This document shows positions 14,942-25,457 of a stretch of DNA of 64,000 nt, one piece after another. The DNA is from Angustibacter sp. Root456 (GTDB lineage Bacteria; Actinomycetota; Actinomycetes; Actinomycetales; Angustibacteraceae): contig NZ_LMER01000015.1 in assembly GCF_001426435.1 (NCBI RefSeq), positions 237,242 to 301,241 on the forward strand, in the 5' to 3' direction. The notes under the pieces are model-generated. The model had not been told where the DNA came from and searched no databases. It saw only the letters and a program-made list of their open reading frames with translations. The position numbers and the translations under genes are program-made. Within the stretch, counting starts at the first letter, position 1, and each line of letters begins with the position of its first letter.

Positions 14942-17415
14942 GCCGCACCTCCCCTGCTGAGCGTGACGACGGAGCCGGAATCAGCCCCGAGGAGCGTACG
15001 CACCGGGTATCCCGTCTGGTTCGTGGGCAGCCACACGGCCCGCTCGGGCATGTCGGTGACCACCAGCGGGAGCGTGAGCTGACCGCGCTCGGTCGACACG
15101 GTGACCAGGTCGCCCTCGGCGACACCGACCTCGGCGGCCGTGGCGGCCGACAGACGCACCACCGGTCTACGGGCGGTGCCGGCGAGCCAGGGCTCGCCGT
15201 CCTGCAGCCGGCCGGCGTCGAGCAGCAGGTGCCACGTCGACAGCACGGCCTGGTTGGGGCCGACCGCCGGGGGCTCGGCGGCCGGCACGGACGGCGCCGC
15301 AGCCCGCTCGCCGTCCCACACCGCGATCTCGGCGGCCTGGGCCCGCACGCTGGCGAGGTCGCGCAGGCCCAGCGGGACGTCCAGCTCGTCGGCCAGCAGG
15401 TCGAGCACGCGGTAGTCGCTGAGCGCGTTGGTCTCCAGCGCGATACCGAAGGGCCGCTCGCGACCCTCCCAGGTCCAGAACGTGCCGCCCTTCTCGGCGA
15501 CCGCGGCGACCGGCAGGACGACGTCGGCGCGCTCGGTGACGGCGCTCGGCCGCAGCTCGAGGGAGACGACGAACCCGGCGGCGTCGAGTGCCTCGACCGC
15601 GGCCACGGGATCGGCCAGGTCAGCCGGTTCGACACCGCCCACGACCAGGCCGCCGAGCTCGCCGCTGCGCGCGGCCTCCAGCATGGCGGCGGTGTCGCGT
15701 CCGGGCTGCTCGGGCAGGCCGTCGACGGCCCAGGCCGCGGCCAGGTCGACGCGCGCTGCGGCGTCGCCGACCGGGCGGCCCCCGGGCAGCAGGTTCGGCA
15801 GCGCACCGGCCTCGACGGCGCCGCGCTCACCGGCGCGCCGGGGCACCCAGGCGATGCGAGCGCCGGTGGCCTCGGCCAGGCGCAGCACCGCCGACAGGGC
15901 GCCGGGCGTCTGCGACAGCCGCTCGCCGACCAGCACCACAGCGCCCTCGGCGCGCAGCAGCTGGGTGGTGTCCTCGACCTCGGCCAGGCCCTCGGCGAGG
16001 GCGTCGAGCACCTCGGCCTCGGTGCCGGGACCGGCCGGGATCAGCCGGCCGTCGAGCTTCTCGAGCCCGCGGGTGGCCCAGCTGGCGATGGAGACGACCT
16101 GCTGGCGGTGCGCCCGCACGGCCTTGCGCAGGCGCAGGAAGACGATCGGCGACTCCTCCTCGGGTTCCAGCCCCACCAGCAGCACGGCCGGAGCCTGCTC
16201 GAGCTGGTCGTAGCTGACGCCCTCGGCGCCGACCCAGGCCCCCGCCACGGCGTGGGCCAGGAACTCGGCCTCCTCGGCCGACTGCGGCCGGGCGCGGAAG
16301 TCGACGTCGTTGGTGCCCAGCACGACGCGCGCGAACTTGGCGTACGCGTAGGCGTCCTCGTGCGTCACGCGCCCGCCGGTGAGGACGCCGACGCCGCCGG
16401 CCGCGCGGGCGGCGCGCAGCCCCTCGGCGGCGACGGACAGCGCCTCGGGCCAGGAGGCCACGCGCAGCTCGCCGGTGTCGGTGTCGCGCACGAGCGGGTG
16501 GGTGAGACGGTCGAGCGTGGCGTACTGGAAGGCCCAGCGCCCCTTGTCGCAGTTCCACTCCTCGTTGACCTGCGGGTCGTTGTCGGCCAGCCGGCGCAGC
16601 ACCACGCCACGGCGGTGGTCGGTGCGCAGGCCGCAGCCGGACGCGCAGTGCTCGCACACCGACGGCACCGACACGAGGTCGAACGGCCGGGCGCGGAAGC
16701 GGTAGGCGGCACCCGTCAGCGCGCCCACCGGGCAGATCTGCACGGTGTTGCCGCTGAAGTAGCTCTCGAACGGCTGCTTGGCGTAGATCCCGACCTGCTG
16801 CAGCGCGCTGCGCTCGACCAGCTCGATGAACGGGTCGCCGGCGATCTGCTTGCTGAAGCGGGTGCAGCGCGCACACAGCACGCAGCGATCGCGGTCGAGC
16901 AGCACCTGGCTCGAGATGTTGATCGGCTTGGGGTACGTGCGCTTGACGTCGTCGAAGCGGGTCTCGGGCCGGCCGTTCGACAGCGCCTGGTTCTGCAGCG
17001 GGCACTCGCCGCCCTTGTCGCAGACCGGGCAGTCCAGCGGGTGGTTGATGAGCAGGAACTCCATGACGCCGTGCTGGGCCTTGTCGGCCACCGGCGACGT
17101 GCGCTGGGTCTTGACCACCATGCCCTCGCTGACGGCGAGGGTGCAGGAGGCCTGCGGCTTGGGCATGGCGCGCAGCGAGCCGTCCGGACCGGGGGTCGAG
17201 ACCTCCACCAGGCACTGGCGGCAGGCGCCGACCGGCTCGAGCAGCGGGTGGTCGCAGAAGCGCGGGATCTGCACGCCCACCTGCTCGGCGGCCCGGATGA
17301 CGAGCGTGCCCTTGGGCACCTCGACGGTGGCGCCGTCGATGACCATCGAGACGAGGTCGTCGCGCTTGGCGGCGTCCCCGCCCGAGGGGGTGGTGACGCT
17401 GGTCGTCGTCGTCAT
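14938..17415 (-). CDS. nuoG: NADH-quinone oxidoreductase subunit G
   Basis: 825 aa peripheral-arm subunit. The N-terminal 2Fe-2S domain has [19 protein letters not shown]. Then come the His-Cys cluster motif [17 protein letters not shown] and the two 4Fe-4S sites starting [34 protein letters not shown] adds the N7-type cysteines at the head of the molybdopterin-oxidoreductase-like domain (about 225-700). The C-terminal 110 residues are a molydopterin dinucleotide-binding-like fold. The start overlaps the nuoF stop by four bases. Confidence 0.96.
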   Translation of the reverse strand: MTTTTSVTTPSGGDAAKRDDLVSMVIDGATVEVPKGTLVIRAAEQVGVQIPRFCDHPLLEPVGACRQCLVEVSTPGPDGSLRAMPKPQASCTLAVSEGMVVKTQRTSPVADKAQHGVMEFLLINHPLDCPVCDKGGECPLQNQALSNGRPETRFDDVKRTYPKPINISSQVLLDRDRCVLCARCTRFSKQIAGDPFIELVERSALQQVGIYAKQPFESYFSGNTVQICPVGALTGAAYRFRARPFDLVSVPSVCEHCASGCGLRTDHRRGVVLRRLADNDPQVNEEWNCDKGRWAFQYATLDRLTHPLVRDTDTGELRVASWPEALSVAAEGLRAARAAGGVGVLTGGRVTHEDAYAYAKFARVVLGTNDVDFRARPQSAEEAEFLAHAVAGAWVGAEGVSYDQLEQAPAVLLVGLEPEEESPIVFLRLRKAVRAHRQQVVSIASWATRGLEKLDGRLIPAGPGTEAEVLDALAEGLAEVEDTTQLLRAEGAVVLVGERLSQTPGALSAVLRLAEATGARIAWVPRRAGERGAVEAGALPNLLPGGRPVGDAAARVDLAAAWAVDGLPEQPGRDTAAMLEAARSGELGGLVVGGVEPADLADPVAAVEALDAAGFVVSLELRPSAVTERADVVLPVAAVAEKGGTFWTWEGRERPFGIALETNALSDYRVLDLLADELDVPLGLRDLASVRAQAAEIAVWDGERAAAPSVPAAEPPAVGPNQAVLSTWHLLLDAGRLQDGEPWLAGTARRPVVRLSAATAAEVGVAEGDLVTVSTERGQLTLPLVVTDMPERAVWLPTNQTGYPVRTLLGADSGSVVTLSRGGAA

Positions 17416-18740
17416 GGTGCTGCGATCACCTCAGGTGCGAACAGGGCGGAGGCTGCGCGGTCGAACGGGCAGCCACCGCTGGGGTTCTCAGCGGACGGCA
17501 GGTGCCGCAGGTACTCGTCGCGGAAGTACTGGATGCTCGACGTCACCGGGCTCGTGGCACCGTCTCCGAGCGCGCAGAACGCGCGACCGAGGATGTTGTC
17601 GCAGATGTCGAGCAGCTTGTCGAGGTCGGCCTCCGTGCCCTGGCCGTGCTCGAGCCGGTGCAGCACCTGCTTCATCCAGTAGTTGCCCTCGCGGCACGGC
17701 GTGCACTTGCCGCAGGACTCGTGGGCGTAGAAGTCGATCCAGCGGTCGACCGCCCGTACGACGCACGTGGTGTCGTCGAAGATCTGCAGCGCGCGCGTGC
17801 CGAGCATCGAGCCCGCGGCACCGACCGACTCGAAGTCCAGCGGGACGTCGAGGTGCTCGGCGGTGAAGATGGGCGTCGACGATCCGCCCGGCGTCCAGAA
17901 CTTCAGCTTGCTCTGCTCGCTGCGCATGCCGCCGGCCATGTCGAGCAGCTCGCGCAGCGTGATGCCCAGCGGTGCCTCGTACTGGCCCGGGTGCTTGACG
18001 TGGCCCGAGAGGCTGAAGAAGCCGAAGCCCGTGGACTTCTCGGTGCCCATGGACGTGAACCAGTCCGCGCCCTTGAGCAGGATCGGCGGCACGCTGGCGA
18101 TCGACTCGACGTTGTTGACCACCGTCGGGCGCGCGTACAGGCCCGCCACCGCGGGGAACGGCGGCTTCAGCCGCGGCTGGCCGCGACGACCCTCGAGGGA
18201 GTCGAGCAGCGCGGTCTCCTCACCGCAGATGTACGCGCCCGCGCCGGCGTGCACGGTGACGTCGAGGTCGAACCCCGAGCCGAGGATGTTCTTGCCCAGG
18301 TAGCCCTTCGCGTACGCCTCCTCGACCGCGCGCATCAGGCGGCGGAGCACGTGCACGACCTCGCCGCGCACGTAGATGAAGGCGTGGTTGCAGCCGATGG
18401 CGTACGAGGTGATGGCGACGCCCTCGATGAGGAACTGCGGCGTCGCCATCATGAGCGGGATGTCCTTGCAGGTGCCCGGCTCGGACTCGTCGGCGTTGAC
18501 GACGAGGTAGCGAGGGCCGCCGTCCGGCGGGGGCAGGAAGCCCCACTTCATGCCGGTGGGGAAGCCGGCGCCGCCGCGCCCGCGCAGGCCGGAGTCCTTG
18601 ACGGTCGTGATGACGTCGGCCTGCGCCATGCCGAGCGCCTTGCGCAGCGCCTGGTAGCCGTCGTGCGCCTCGTAGGTCTCCATCGACCACGAGCGGTCGG
18701 CGTCCCAGAACTCGCTGAGGATCGGGGTGAGCGTGGTCAT
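17412..18740 (-). CDS. nuoF: NADH-quinone oxidoreductase subunit F (NADH/FMN site)
   Basis: 442 aa. It binds NADH, FMN and cluster N3 and is where electrons enter complex I. Motifs: [18 protein letters not shown] (NADH/FMN), [13 protein letters not shown] (FMN), [19 protein letters not shown], and [12 protein letters not shown] with a later Cys for the 4Fe-4S cluster. Length is normal. It is separated from nuoE by 3 bases. Confidence 0.97.
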   Translation of the reverse strand: MTTLTPILSEFWDADRSWSMETYEAHDGYQALRKALGMAQADVITTVKDSGLRGRGGAGFPTGMKWGFLPPPDGGPRYLVVNADESEPGTCKDIPLMMATPQFLIEGVAITSYAIGCNHAFIYVRGEVVHVLRRLMRAVEEAYAKGYLGKNILGSGFDLDVTVHAGAGAYICGEETALLDSLEGRRGQPRLKPPFPAVAGLYARPTVVNNVESIASVPPILLKGADWFTSMGTEKSTGFGFFSLSGHVKHPGQYEAPLGITLRELLDMAGGMRSEQSKLKFWTPGGSSTPIFTAEHLDVPLDFESVGAAGSMLGTRALQIFDDTTCVVRAVDRWIDFYAHESCGKCTPCREGNYWMKQVLHRLEHGQGTEADLDKLLDICDNILGRAFCALGDGATSPVTSSIQYFRDEYLRHLPSAENPSGGCPFDRAASALFAPEVIAAP

Positions 18741-18743
18741 GGC

Positions 18744-19592
18744 TCAGTCCTCCTTCGCGGGCTGGGTGGACGCGGCGCCCTGCGTGCCAGAGGCGATGGC
18801 GGCGTCGTTGGCACTGGGGTGGGCAGGGTCGGCGACGTGCTCGGCGGCGACCTGCTCGGATGCGGCTCCCGCGTTGGGGGCGGAGGTCTGGGGCGCCGTC
18901 CAGCCCTTCTCGTGGGCCAGCTGCAGGCCGCGCAGGGTGGGCTCGCCGGCGCCGGGGCCCTCGTCGGCCAGGCCGTCAGGGAAACCGGCGAGCGTGCGCG
19001 AGACCTGCTTGAAGGTGCAGACCCGGCTCGGGCCCCGGGTGGGCTGCACCGCGTCACCGGCGCGCAGCCGGTCGGCCAGGTCGCGGGCGGACGACGGCGT
19101 CTGGTTGTCGAAGAACTCCCAGTTGACCATCACGACGGGGGCGTAGTCGCAGGCCGCGTTGCACTCGACGCGCTCGAGGGTGATGGCGCCGTCGTCGGTC
19201 GTCTCGTCGTGACCGACGCCGAGATGCTGCGACAGGGAGTCGAAGATCGCGTCGCCGCCCATGATCGCGCACAGCGTGTTGGTGCAGACGCCGACGGTGT
19301 AGGTGCCGTTGGGGTGGCGCTTGTACTGCGTGTAGAACGTCGCGACGCCGGCCACCTCGGCGGTGGTGAGGTCGAGGCGCTGCGCGCAGTACTCGATGCC
19401 GCGCTGGCTGACGAAGCCGTCCTCGCTCTGCACGAGGTGCAGCATGGGCAGCAGCGCCGAGCGGGCCTGCGGGTAACGCGCGATGATCTCGGCGCTGTCG
19501 GCGTCCAGCCGGGTGCGCACGTCGTCGGGGTAGGCGTCCGCCCCCTCGGCGGCGCCTGCGACGGCGAACGTGGCCTGGTCGTCCGCGGGCAT
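18744..19592 (-). CDS. nuoE: NADH-quinone oxidoreductase subunit E (2Fe-2S), with long C-terminal tail
   Basis: 282 aa from the ATG at 19592, which overlaps the nuoD stop (ATGA). The thioredoxin-like 2Fe-2S domain occupies about residues 25-190: cluster cysteines are in GVCTNTLCAIMG and VECNAACDYAPVVMVN. The last roughly 80 residues are Ala/Pro/Glu-rich and low in complexity (GAASEQVAAEHVADPAHPS). This makes the protein over 100 residues longer than E. coli NuoE; the tail is probably disordered. Confidence 0.95.
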   Translation of the reverse strand: MPADDQATFAVAGAAEGADAYPDDVRTRLDADSAEIIARYPQARSALLPMLHLVQSEDGFVSQRGIEYCAQRLDLTTAEVAGVATFYTQYKRHPNGTYTVGVCTNTLCAIMGGDAIFDSLSQHLGVGHDETTDDGAITLERVECNAACDYAPVVMVNWEFFDNQTPSSARDLADRLRAGDAVQPTRGPSRVCTFKQVSRTLAGFPDGLADEGPGAGEPTLRGLQLAHEKGWTAPQTSAPNAGAASEQVAAEHVADPAHPSANDAAIASGTQGAASTQPAKED

Positions 19593-20977
19593 CAGCGGTC
19601 CACCCCTCCCATGACGGGATCGATCGAGGCGACGGCGACGATGACGTCGGCCAGCTGGCCGCCCTCGCACATCGCGGCCGTGGCCTGCAGGTTGTTGAAG
19701 CTCGGGTCGCGGAAGTGCGCGCGGTAGGGACGCGTGCCGCCGTCGCTCACCAGGTGGACGCCGAGCTCGCCCTTCGGCGACTCCACGGCCTGGTAGACCT
19801 GGCCGGCCGGCACCCGGAAGCCCTCGGTGACCAGCTTGAAGTGGTGGATCAGGGCCTCCATCGAGGTGCCCATGATGTGCCTGATGTGGTCGAGGCTGTT
19901 GCCCATGCCGTCGGAGGAGATGGCGAGCTGGGCGGGCCAGGCGATCTTCTTGTCGTCGATCATCACCGGCCCGGACGTGTTCTGCAGCCGGTCGACCGCC
20001 TGCTCGATGATGCTGAGCGACTCGTAGCACTCGTCGAGGCGGATCCGCAGGCGCCCGTAGGCGTCGCAGGTGTCGCGGGTCATGACCTCGAAGTCGTAGG
20101 TCTCGTACCCGCAGTACGGCGCGACCTTGCGCAGGTCGTGCGGCAGGCCCGTCGAGCGCAGCACCGGGCCGGTGACGCCGAGGGCGATGCAGCCGGTGAG
20201 GTCGAGGTAGCCGACGTCGACCATGCGGCCCTTGAGCACGGGGTTCTCGTTGAGCAGCGCCTCGAGCTCACCCAGACCGGCGCGCACGGCCGGCACCATG
20301 TCGCGGATGCGGTCGATGGCGCCCGGCGGCAGGTCCTGCGCCACCCCGCCGGGGCGGACGTAGGCGTTGTTCATCCGCAGGCCGGTGATGTTCTCGATCA
20401 CGGCCAGGATGCGCTCGCGCTCGCGGAAGCCGACCGTCATGACGGTGGTGGCGCCCATCTCCATACCGCCGGTGGCCGTGGCCACCAGGTGGGAGGAGAT
20501 GCGCGTGAGCTCCATCATCAGCACGCGGATGATCGAGGCCCGCTCGGGGATCTGGTCGGTGACCCCGAGCAGCTTCTCGATGCCGAGGCAGTACGCGGCC
20601 TCCTGGAACATGGGCGTGAGGTAGTCCATGCGCGTGCAGAACGTGACGCCCTGCACCCAGGTGCGGTACTCCATGTTCTTCTCGATGCCGGTGTGCAGGT
20701 AGCCGATGCCGGCCCGGGCCTCGGTGACGCTCTCGCCGTCGATCTCGAGGATGAGCCGCAGCACGCCGTGGGTGGAGGGGTGCTGGGGCCCCATGTTGAC
20801 GACGATGCGCTCCTCGCCGAGGGCGGCCGCCTCCTCGGCGACGTCGTCCCAGTCGCCGCCGGAGGCGTTGAACACCGCGCCCTCGAGGGGTGCGCCGGCG
20901 TCCGTGGCGCCGTACGGGTCGGCGTCCACGCGCTGGGAGTCCGGGGTGGCGCCGGGGGTGATGGTCTGGTCGCTCAT
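19592..20977 (-). CDS. nuoD: NADH-quinone oxidoreductase subunit D
   Basis: 461 aa from the ATG at 20977. The 49-kDa subunit lies over cluster N2 and forms the quinone head-group site. [20 protein letters not shown] has the conserved histidine loop. [33 protein letters not shown] and the C-terminal DPVMGGVDR end are family hallmarks. A 50-residue acidic N-terminal leader precedes the conserved core. It overlaps both neighbours by start/stop codons. Confidence 0.96.
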   Translation of the reverse strand: MSDQTITPGATPDSQRVDADPYGATDAGAPLEGAVFNASGGDWDDVAEEAAALGEERIVVNMGPQHPSTHGVLRLILEIDGESVTEARAGIGYLHTGIEKNMEYRTWVQGVTFCTRMDYLTPMFQEAAYCLGIEKLLGVTDQIPERASIIRVLMMELTRISSHLVATATGGMEMGATTVMTVGFRERERILAVIENITGLRMNNAYVRPGGVAQDLPPGAIDRIRDMVPAVRAGLGELEALLNENPVLKGRMVDVGYLDLTGCIALGVTGPVLRSTGLPHDLRKVAPYCGYETYDFEVMTRDTCDAYGRLRIRLDECYESLSIIEQAVDRLQNTSGPVMIDDKKIAWPAQLAISSDGMGNSLDHIRHIMGTSMEALIHHFKLVTEGFRVPAGQVYQAVESPKGELGVHLVSDGGTRPYRAHFRDPSFNNLQATAAMCEGGQLADVIVAVASIDPVMGGVDR

Positions 20978-21810
20978 CAGCTGTACGACCTCCGCTCGTC
21001 GGGCGGCGGTACCTGCGCGCCCTTGTACTCGACGGGGATGCCGCCGAGGGGGTAGTCCTTGCGCTGGGGGTGGCCCGGCCAGTCGTCGGGCATGAGGATC
21101 CGGGTGAGCGCCGGGTGGCCCCGGAAGACGATGCCGAACATGTCCCACGTCTCGCGCTCGTGCCAGTCGTTGCCCGGCCAGACGTCGATGACCGACGGGA
21201 TCCAGGCGTCGCCGTCCGGGCAGGCGACCTCGAGCCGCACGCGGCGGGCGCCGTGGGTGATCGACAGCAGGTGGTAGACGGCGTGCAGCTCGCGGCCGGT
21301 CTCGTGCGGGTAGTGCACGCCGCTCACGCCGGTGCAGATCTCGAACCGCAGGCTCGGCTCGTCCCGCATGGTGCGCGCGACCACGGGCAGCGCCTCGCGC
21401 CGCACGAACAGCGTGAGCTCGCCGAGCTCGGCCACGACCTTCTCGATCGCGTCGTCGAAGGTCACGCCCTCGTCGCCCAGCGCCGCCTCGAGGTCGGTGA
21501 CGGCGTCCTCCCACCACCCGTCGAGCGGGCGCTGCGCCGGAGCGGCGAACACCACGGGGCGCACGAGACCGCCGTAGCCGGAGGTGTCACCCGCGTCCTG
21601 GACGCCGAACATGCCCGTGCGGACGTCGACGACCTCGGCGTGCGTGACCTCGGGCTGGTCGACCGGCGACTTGTGCACCTCGGCCGTCGTCGGGGCGGCC
21701 TCCTGGGCCACCGCCGAGGTCGGCTTGGTCTGGCCAGCGGCCTTCTCGTCGGCCTCGCGGGGCTCGCTCACGTCGTCCTTCCGGCCGGGCTCGTTCGTCG
21801 CGTCGCTCAT
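20977..21810 (-). CDS. nuoC: NADH-quinone oxidoreductase subunit C, with charged N-terminal extension
   Basis: 277 aa from the ATG at 21810. The 30-kDa-subunit domain occupies the C-terminal 190 residues ([20 protein letters not shown], then [20 protein letters not shown] region, then [19 protein letters not shown]). The first 60 or so residues are a Lys/Glu/Ala-rich, probably disordered extension. It ends in the standard GIPVEYKG segment. Four-base overlap with nuoB, and its stop overlaps the nuoD start. Confidence 0.95.
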   Translation of the reverse strand: MSDATNEPGRKDDVSEPREADEKAAGQTKPTSAVAQEAAPTTAEVHKSPVDQPEVTHAEVVDVRTGMFGVQDAGDTSGYGGLVRPVVFAAPAQRPLDGWWEDAVTDLEAALGDEGVTFDDAIEKVVAELGELTLFVRREALPVVARTMRDEPSLRFEICTGVSGVHYPHETGRELHAVYHLLSITHGARRVRLEVACPDGDAWIPSVIDVWPGNDWHERETWDMFGIVFRGHPALTRILMPDDWPGHPQRKDYPLGGIPVEYKGAQVPPPDERRSYS

Positions 21811-22361
21811 CGCAGCAGCCCGTGCATGTGCTCGGTGGGCGTCGACTGCAGCGCCGCGGCCTCGGCGGCCCGAGCCGCCTGCTCGCGGTTGACGCCGAGC
21901 GGCATGCTCTGGATCTGCTCGTGCAGGGTGATGATCGCGTTGAGCAGCATCTGCGGCCGGGGCGGGCAGCCGGGCAGGTAGACGTCGACCGGCACGATGT
22001 GGTCGACGCCCTGCACGATCGCGTAGTTGTTGAACATGCCGCCGCTGCTCGCGCAGACACCCATCGAGATGACCCACTTGGGCTCGGGCATCTGGTCGTA
22101 GACCTGGCGCACGACGGGGGCCATCTTCTGGCTCACCCGGCCGGCCACGATCATCAGGTCGGCCTGGCGCGGCGTGGCGCTGAACCGCTCCATGCCGAAG
22201 CGGGCGATGTCGTAGTCGGGCGTGCCGACGGCCATCATCTCGATGGCGCAGCAGGCCAGACCGAACGTCGCCGGCCACACCGAGCTCTTGCGCATGTATC
22301 CCGCGAGCGACTCGACGGTCGTCAGCAGGAAGCCGGCGGGGAGCTTCTCCTCGATACCCAT
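21807..22361 (-). CDS. nuoB: NADH-quinone oxidoreductase subunit B (cluster N2)
   Basis: 184 aa from the ATG at 22361. It carries cluster N2, the last electron carrier before quinone. Ligand cysteines are visible in [12 protein letters not shown] (tandem Cys), [14 protein letters not shown] and [10 protein letters not shown]. Length is typical. It begins 7 bases after nuoA and overlaps nuoC. Confidence 0.97.
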   Translation of the reverse strand: MGIEEKLPAGFLLTTVESLAGYMRKSSVWPATFGLACCAIEMMAVGTPDYDIARFGMERFSATPRQADLMIVAGRVSQKMAPVVRQVYDQMPEPKWVISMGVCASSGGMFNNYAIVQGVDHIVPVDVYLPGCPPRPQMLLNAIITLHEQIQSMPLGVNREQAARAAEAAALQSTPTEHMHGLLR

Positions 22362-22368
22362 GAAGGCC

Positions 22369-22728
22369 TCAGTCCCATTCCAGTCCGCCGCGTCGCCACA
22401 CGTAGGCGTACGCGATGAACACGGTGAGGATGAACAGCACCATCTCGACGAGCGCGAAGACACCCAGCCGCTGGAACCCCACCGCGAACGGGAAGAGGAA
22501 CACCGACTCGATGTCGAAGATGATGAAGAGCATGGCGGTCAGGTAGTACTTGACCGGAAAGCGGCCACCGCCCGCCGCGTGCGGGGACGGCTCGATCCCG
22601 CACTCGTAGGCGTCGACCTTGGCGCGGTTGTAGCGCTTGGGGCCCGCCACGGAGCCGGCGGCCACGGAGAACACCGCGAAGCCTGCTCCCAAAGCGAACA
22701 GGACGAGAATCGGCACGTAGGGGTTCAC
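22369..22728 (-). CDS. nuoA: NADH-quinone oxidoreductase subunit A
   Basis: 119 aa, three transmembrane helices. [11 protein letters not shown] (first loop, conserved Cys region) and [26 protein letters not shown] are diagnostic. It is the first gene of the nuo operon; the next minus-strand gene upstream (csbD) ends 275 bases away, leaving room for a promoter with the Rex-like operator. Confidence 0.97.
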   Translation of the reverse strand: MNPYVPILVLFALGAGFAVFSVAAGSVAGPKRYNRAKVDAYECGIEPSPHAAGGGRFPVKYYLTAMLFIIFDIESVFLFPFAVGFQRLGVFALVEMVLFILTVFIAYAYVWRRGGLEWD

Positions 22729-22843
22729 GCCGTCTCGCTCCCCTCTGTCTCGTCAGTTGCGTGGCTCGGGCGGTGACTGCCGGGCGACTCGCGGCCTGGT
22801 GGCCGCAGGGCAGCCCACAGGGCCCGAAGCGACCTCATCCTAG

Positions 22844-22860
22844 GGCCGCCGGAGGCGGCC
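22844..22860. repeat. GC hairpin in the nuoA leader
   Basis: GGCCGCC-gga-GGCGGCC is a perfect 7-bp inverted repeat with a 3-base loop. It lies between the Rex-like site and nuoA, so it would be in the 5' leader of the nuo transcript if the promoter is near the Rex site. It could also end other transcripts. No T-tract. Confidence 0.4.
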
Positions 22861-22894
22861 GGGCGGACGGGGGCCGCGGTGCGCCGTCCACCGC

Positions 22895-22912
22895 TTGTGA
22901 TCGGCTTCACGA
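22895..22912. promoter_or_regulatory. Rex operator-like site upstream of nuoA
   Basis: TTGTGATCGGCTTCACGA matches the published Rex operator pattern TTGTGAA-n4-TTCACAA at 12 of 14 defined positions by eye. It lies about 170 bases upstream of nuoA. On the minus strand a TAGACT hexamer (22928-22923) sits ten bases before it, which would place the operator just downstream of the transcription start. Rex control of nuo is known in Streptomyces. Function here is inferred. Confidence 0.6.
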
Positions 22913-23003
22913 ACGCATCGGTGAGTCTAGGCCAGCCGGACGCGACGCGACCGGCCCCCCCGTCGGGGAGCCGGTCGCCATCACGATCTCGGGGTCAGGA
23001 CGC

Positions 23004-23177
23004 TCAGTGCTTGAACGCGTCCTTGACCTTCTCGCCGGCGTTCTTCAGGTCGGCCTTGGACTGGTCGCCCTTGCCCTCGGCCTCCATGCGCTCGTCGTCG
23101 GTGAGCTTGCCGGCGGCCTCCTTGGCCTTGCCCTTGAGGTCCTCGCCGGTGTTGTTCAGCTTGTCGTCGGCTCCCAT
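23004..23177 (-). CDS. CsbD-family small stress protein
   Basis: 57 aa from the ATG at 23177, preceded by GAGGAGG at 6 bases. Sequence MGADDKLNNTGEDLKGKAKE, followed by AAGKLTDDERMEAEGKGDQSK, is a textbook CsbD-like hydrophilic helix-forming protein. These are typically general-stress proteins of unknown mechanism. It stands alone between the nuo promoter region and menG. Confidence 0.9.
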   Translation of the reverse strand: MGADDKLNNTGEDLKGKAKEAAGKLTDDERMEAEGKGDQSKADLKNAGEKVKDAFKH

Positions 23178-23272
23178 GCCTGCCTCCTCGGTCGGCGTCC
23201 GTGTCGACGCGGGTGCTTCGAGAGGCCAGTCAAGCCGGGGTTGGCCGGGTCCGCATCCGGAGACGGCGATGA

Positions 23273-23968
23273 TCAGGCGGGCCGCACCGCACGGTGCAAC
23301 GCGACGATGCCGCCCGACAGGTTGCGCCACGCGACGTCGGCCCAGCCGGCCTGCTGTAGCAGGCCGGCCAGCTGCTCCTGCGCGGGCCAGTCGCGGATCG
23401 ACTCGGCGAGGTAGACGTAGGAGTCGGGGTTGGAGCTCACGCGGCGCGCGATCGGCGGCAGCGCCCGCATGAGGTAGTTGACGTAGACGGCGCGGAACGG
23501 CCCCCACACGGGGTGGCTGAACTCGCAGATGACCAACCGGCCCCCAGGTCGAGTCACGCGCAGCATCTCGCGCAGGGCGGCGCCGGTGTCGACGACGTTG
23601 CGCAGGCCGAACGAGATGGTGACCGCGTCGAACGAGCCGTCGGCGAAGGGCAGGCGCGTGGCGTCGCCCGCGGTGAGCTGCAGGTCCGGACGTCGGCGCT
23701 TGCCGACGCGCAGCATGCCGAGCGAGAAGTCGGCCGGCACCACGTCGGCGCCGGCCGCCACGAGGGGCTCGCTGCTCGTGCCGGTGCCGGCTGCGAGGTC
23801 GAGGACGCGCTCGCCGCGCCGCAGGTCGAGGGCGCGACCGACGGCCCGACGCCACAGGCGGTCCTGGCCCAGGCTGAGCACGTCGTTGGTGAGGTCGTAG
23901 CGCGCGGCGACGGTGTCGAACATCGCGGCGACCTCGTCGGGGCGCTTGTCGAGGTGGGCTCGGGTCAC
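23273..23968 (-). CDS. menG: Demethylmenaquinone methyltransferase
   Basis: 231 aa from the GTG at 23968, chosen because [18 protein letters not shown] aligns with the start of actinobacterial MenG/UbiE; an alternative GTG lies at 23986. It methylates demethylmenaquinone using S-adenosylmethionine, the last step of menaquinone synthesis. Motif I is [34 protein letters not shown] and [11 protein letters not shown] are UbiE signatures. A GAGGA lies 8 bases before the start. It is divergent from menF across a large inverted repeat. Confidence 0.93.
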   Translation of the reverse strand: MTRAHLDKRPDEVAAMFDTVAARYDLTNDVLSLGQDRLWRRAVGRALDLRRGERVLDLAAGTGTSSEPLVAAGADVVPADFSLGMLRVGKRRRPDLQLTAGDATRLPFADGSFDAVTISFGLRNVVDTGAALREMLRVTRPGGRLVICEFSHPVWGPFRAVYVNYLMRALPPIARRVSSNPDSYVYLAESIRDWPAQEQLAGLLQQAGWADVAWRNLSGGIVALHRAVRPA

Positions 23969-24009
23969 GGCGCCATCCTCGCGCACGCGGCCTTGGCCCG
24001 GCGAGGCCC

Positions 24010-24070
24010 GGTGCGCTGGCGTGCATGATCACGCCCGCCCTCCTGGCGTGATCATGCACGCCAGCGCACC
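24010..24070. repeat. Perfect 26-bp intergenic inverted repeat (repeat family with GTGATCATGCACGCC core)
   Basis: Arms 24010-24035 and 24045-24070 are perfectly complementary around a 9-base spacer. Each arm contains GTGATCATGCACGCCAGCGC. The same unit recurs three times near 46.7-46.9 kb. It lies in the menG-menF divergent gap, upstream of both start codons, so it is not a simple terminator here. Confidence 0.9.
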
Positions 24071-24100
24071 CTGCGTGGGGCACACCGGGCGGGCGCCGCC

Positions 24101-24106
24101 TACGCT
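24101..24106 (+). promoter_or_regulatory. -10 box for leaderless menF
   Basis: TACGCT followed by 7 bases and the menF GTG, with no Shine-Dalgarno. This is the spacing expected when transcription begins at the start codon. Confidence 0.55.
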
Positions 24107-24113
24107 GATCGAC

Positions 24114-25373
24114 GTGACCGTCGCCGCGTCCGGAGCCGCCGCACCGCTCGTCGTGCGTACCGTCGCGCTCGACGACCCCGGCCCCCTGCTCGACCTGCTG
24201 CCCGACGAGCCCTGCGTCTCGTGGGTGCGCCGCGGCGAGGGACTCGTCGGCTGGGGTGAGGCGGCTCGTTTCGCCTCCCGGGGCGACGACCGCTTCGAGC
24301 AGGCCCAGCGGTGGTGGGCCGAGACCGTGTCCGGCGCCGTCGTCCGCGACGAGGTCGACCTGCCGGGCACCGGGCCGGTGGCCTTCGGCTCCTTCACCTT
24401 CGACGCCGGGTCGCCCGGCAGCGTGCTGGCGGTGCCCGCGGTCGTCGTCGGGCACCGCGGCGGGCGCTGGTGGGTCACGACCACCGCCACGCAGGGGGCG
24501 CTGCCGGCCGCCGCCAGCCTGGCACGCCACGAGGCGCGCGCGCCGGGCGCAGTCACGTACGCCGACGGCACGATGTCCGGCGCCGACTGGGAAGGCGTGG
24601 TCGCGCAGGCGGTGCAGCGCATCACGCGCGGCGACGTCGACAAGGTGGTGCTGGCGCGTGACCTGGAGGCCCGCACCGCGCATCCCGTCGACCCCCGCTG
24701 GCTGCTGCGCGGGCTCGCCGAGAGCTATCCCGGCTGCTGGACGTTCGCCGTCGACGGACTCGTCGGCGCCACCCCCGAGCTGCTCGTGCGCCTCGAGCGG
24801 GGCCTGGTGCACTCCCGCGTGCTCGCCGGCACGATCAGCCGAACCGGCGACGACGATCACGACCTGGCGCTCGCCGCGTCGCTGGCGCGCTCGAGCAAGG
24901 ACCTCGAGGAGCACGAGTACGCCGTCCGCTCGCTCGCGGACGCCCTCGCACCGCACTGCACGTCGATGAACGTGCCCGAGGCGCCGTTCGTGCTGCACCT
25001 GCCGAACGTCATGCACCTGGCCACCGACGTCGCGGGTGTGCTGTCGGACGGCGCGACGTCGCTCACGCTGGTGGCGGCGCTGCACCCCACGGCCGCCGTG
25101 GGTGGGACGCCCACCGCGGCCGCCGTCGAGCTGATCCGCGAGCTCGAGGGCATGGACCGCGGTCGGTACGCCGGCCCGGTCGGCTGGACCGACGGCCGCG
25201 GCGACGGCGAATGGGGCATCGCGCTGCGCTGTGCCGAGCTCGACGGCGCCGACCCGCACCGGGTGCGGCTGTTCGCCGGCTGCGGCATCGTCGCGGGGTC
25301 GGACCCGGCGCGCGAGCTCGCGGAGTCCGACGCCAAGCTCGTGCCCATGCGCGACGCCCTCGACCGCGCCTGA
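24114..25373 (+). CDS. menF: Isochorismate synthase
   Basis: 419 aa from the GTG at 24114; the open frame further upstream runs through the inverted repeat and is not coding. It converts chorismate to isochorismate, the first committed step of menaquinone synthesis. The chorismate-binding domain covers about 150-415: DVDKVVLARDLEA, ATPELLVRLERGLVHSRVLAGT, SSKDLEEHEYAVRSL, HPTAAVGGTPTAAAVELI and the terminal RYAGPVGWTDGRGDGEWGIALR and FAGCGIVAGSDP. The N-terminal third is the more variable domain. MenD follows convergently 84 bases away. Confidence 0.93.
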   Translation: MTVAASGAAAPLVVRTVALDDPGPLLDLLPDEPCVSWVRRGEGLVGWGEAARFASRGDDRFEQAQRWWAETVSGAVVRDEVDLPGTGPVAFGSFTFDAGSPGSVLAVPAVVVGHRGGRWWVTTTATQGALPAAASLARHEARAPGAVTYADGTMSGADWEGVVAQAVQRITRGDVDKVVLARDLEARTAHPVDPRWLLRGLAESYPGCWTFAVDGLVGATPELLVRLERGLVHSRVLAGTISRTGDDDHDLALAASLARSSKDLEEHEYAVRSLADALAPHCTSMNVPEAPFVLHLPNVMHLATDVAGVLSDGATSLTLVAALHPTAAVGGTPTAAAVELIRELEGMDRGRYAGPVGWTDGRGDGEWGIALRCAELDGADPHRVRLFAGCGIVAGSDPARELAESDAKLVPMRDALDRA

Positions 25374-25384
25374 GCCCCACCCTT

Positions 25385-25436
25385 CCGCCGCCCAGGCTGG
25401 TGTGCGCCACCCAGGCTGGTTCGCGCCACCCCGCCG
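25385..25436. repeat. Short direct repeats between menF and menD
   Basis: CACCCAGGCTGGTT at 25409-25422 repeats the nearly identical CGCCCAGGCTGGTG at 25391-25404, each followed by GCGCCAC after one or two bases. The 84-base gap between the convergent stops holds nothing else I recognise. Confidence 0.5.
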
Positions 25437-25457
25437 CGGCCTGACCGGCCCACGCAG

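Noticed and set aside
15229..17682. 817-aa plus-strand ORF opposite nuoG/nuoF
   Set aside because: It is antisense to well-supported nuo genes, has no recognisable domain and is full of Arg/Gly/Gln-rich repeats, as expected in very GC-rich DNA.
22837..22842. TAGGAT (minus strand) as the main nuo -10 box
   Set aside because: No -35 at proper distance and it would lie downstream of the Rex-like site by 50 bases; TAGACT at 22928-22923 fits the operator better, though neither is proven.
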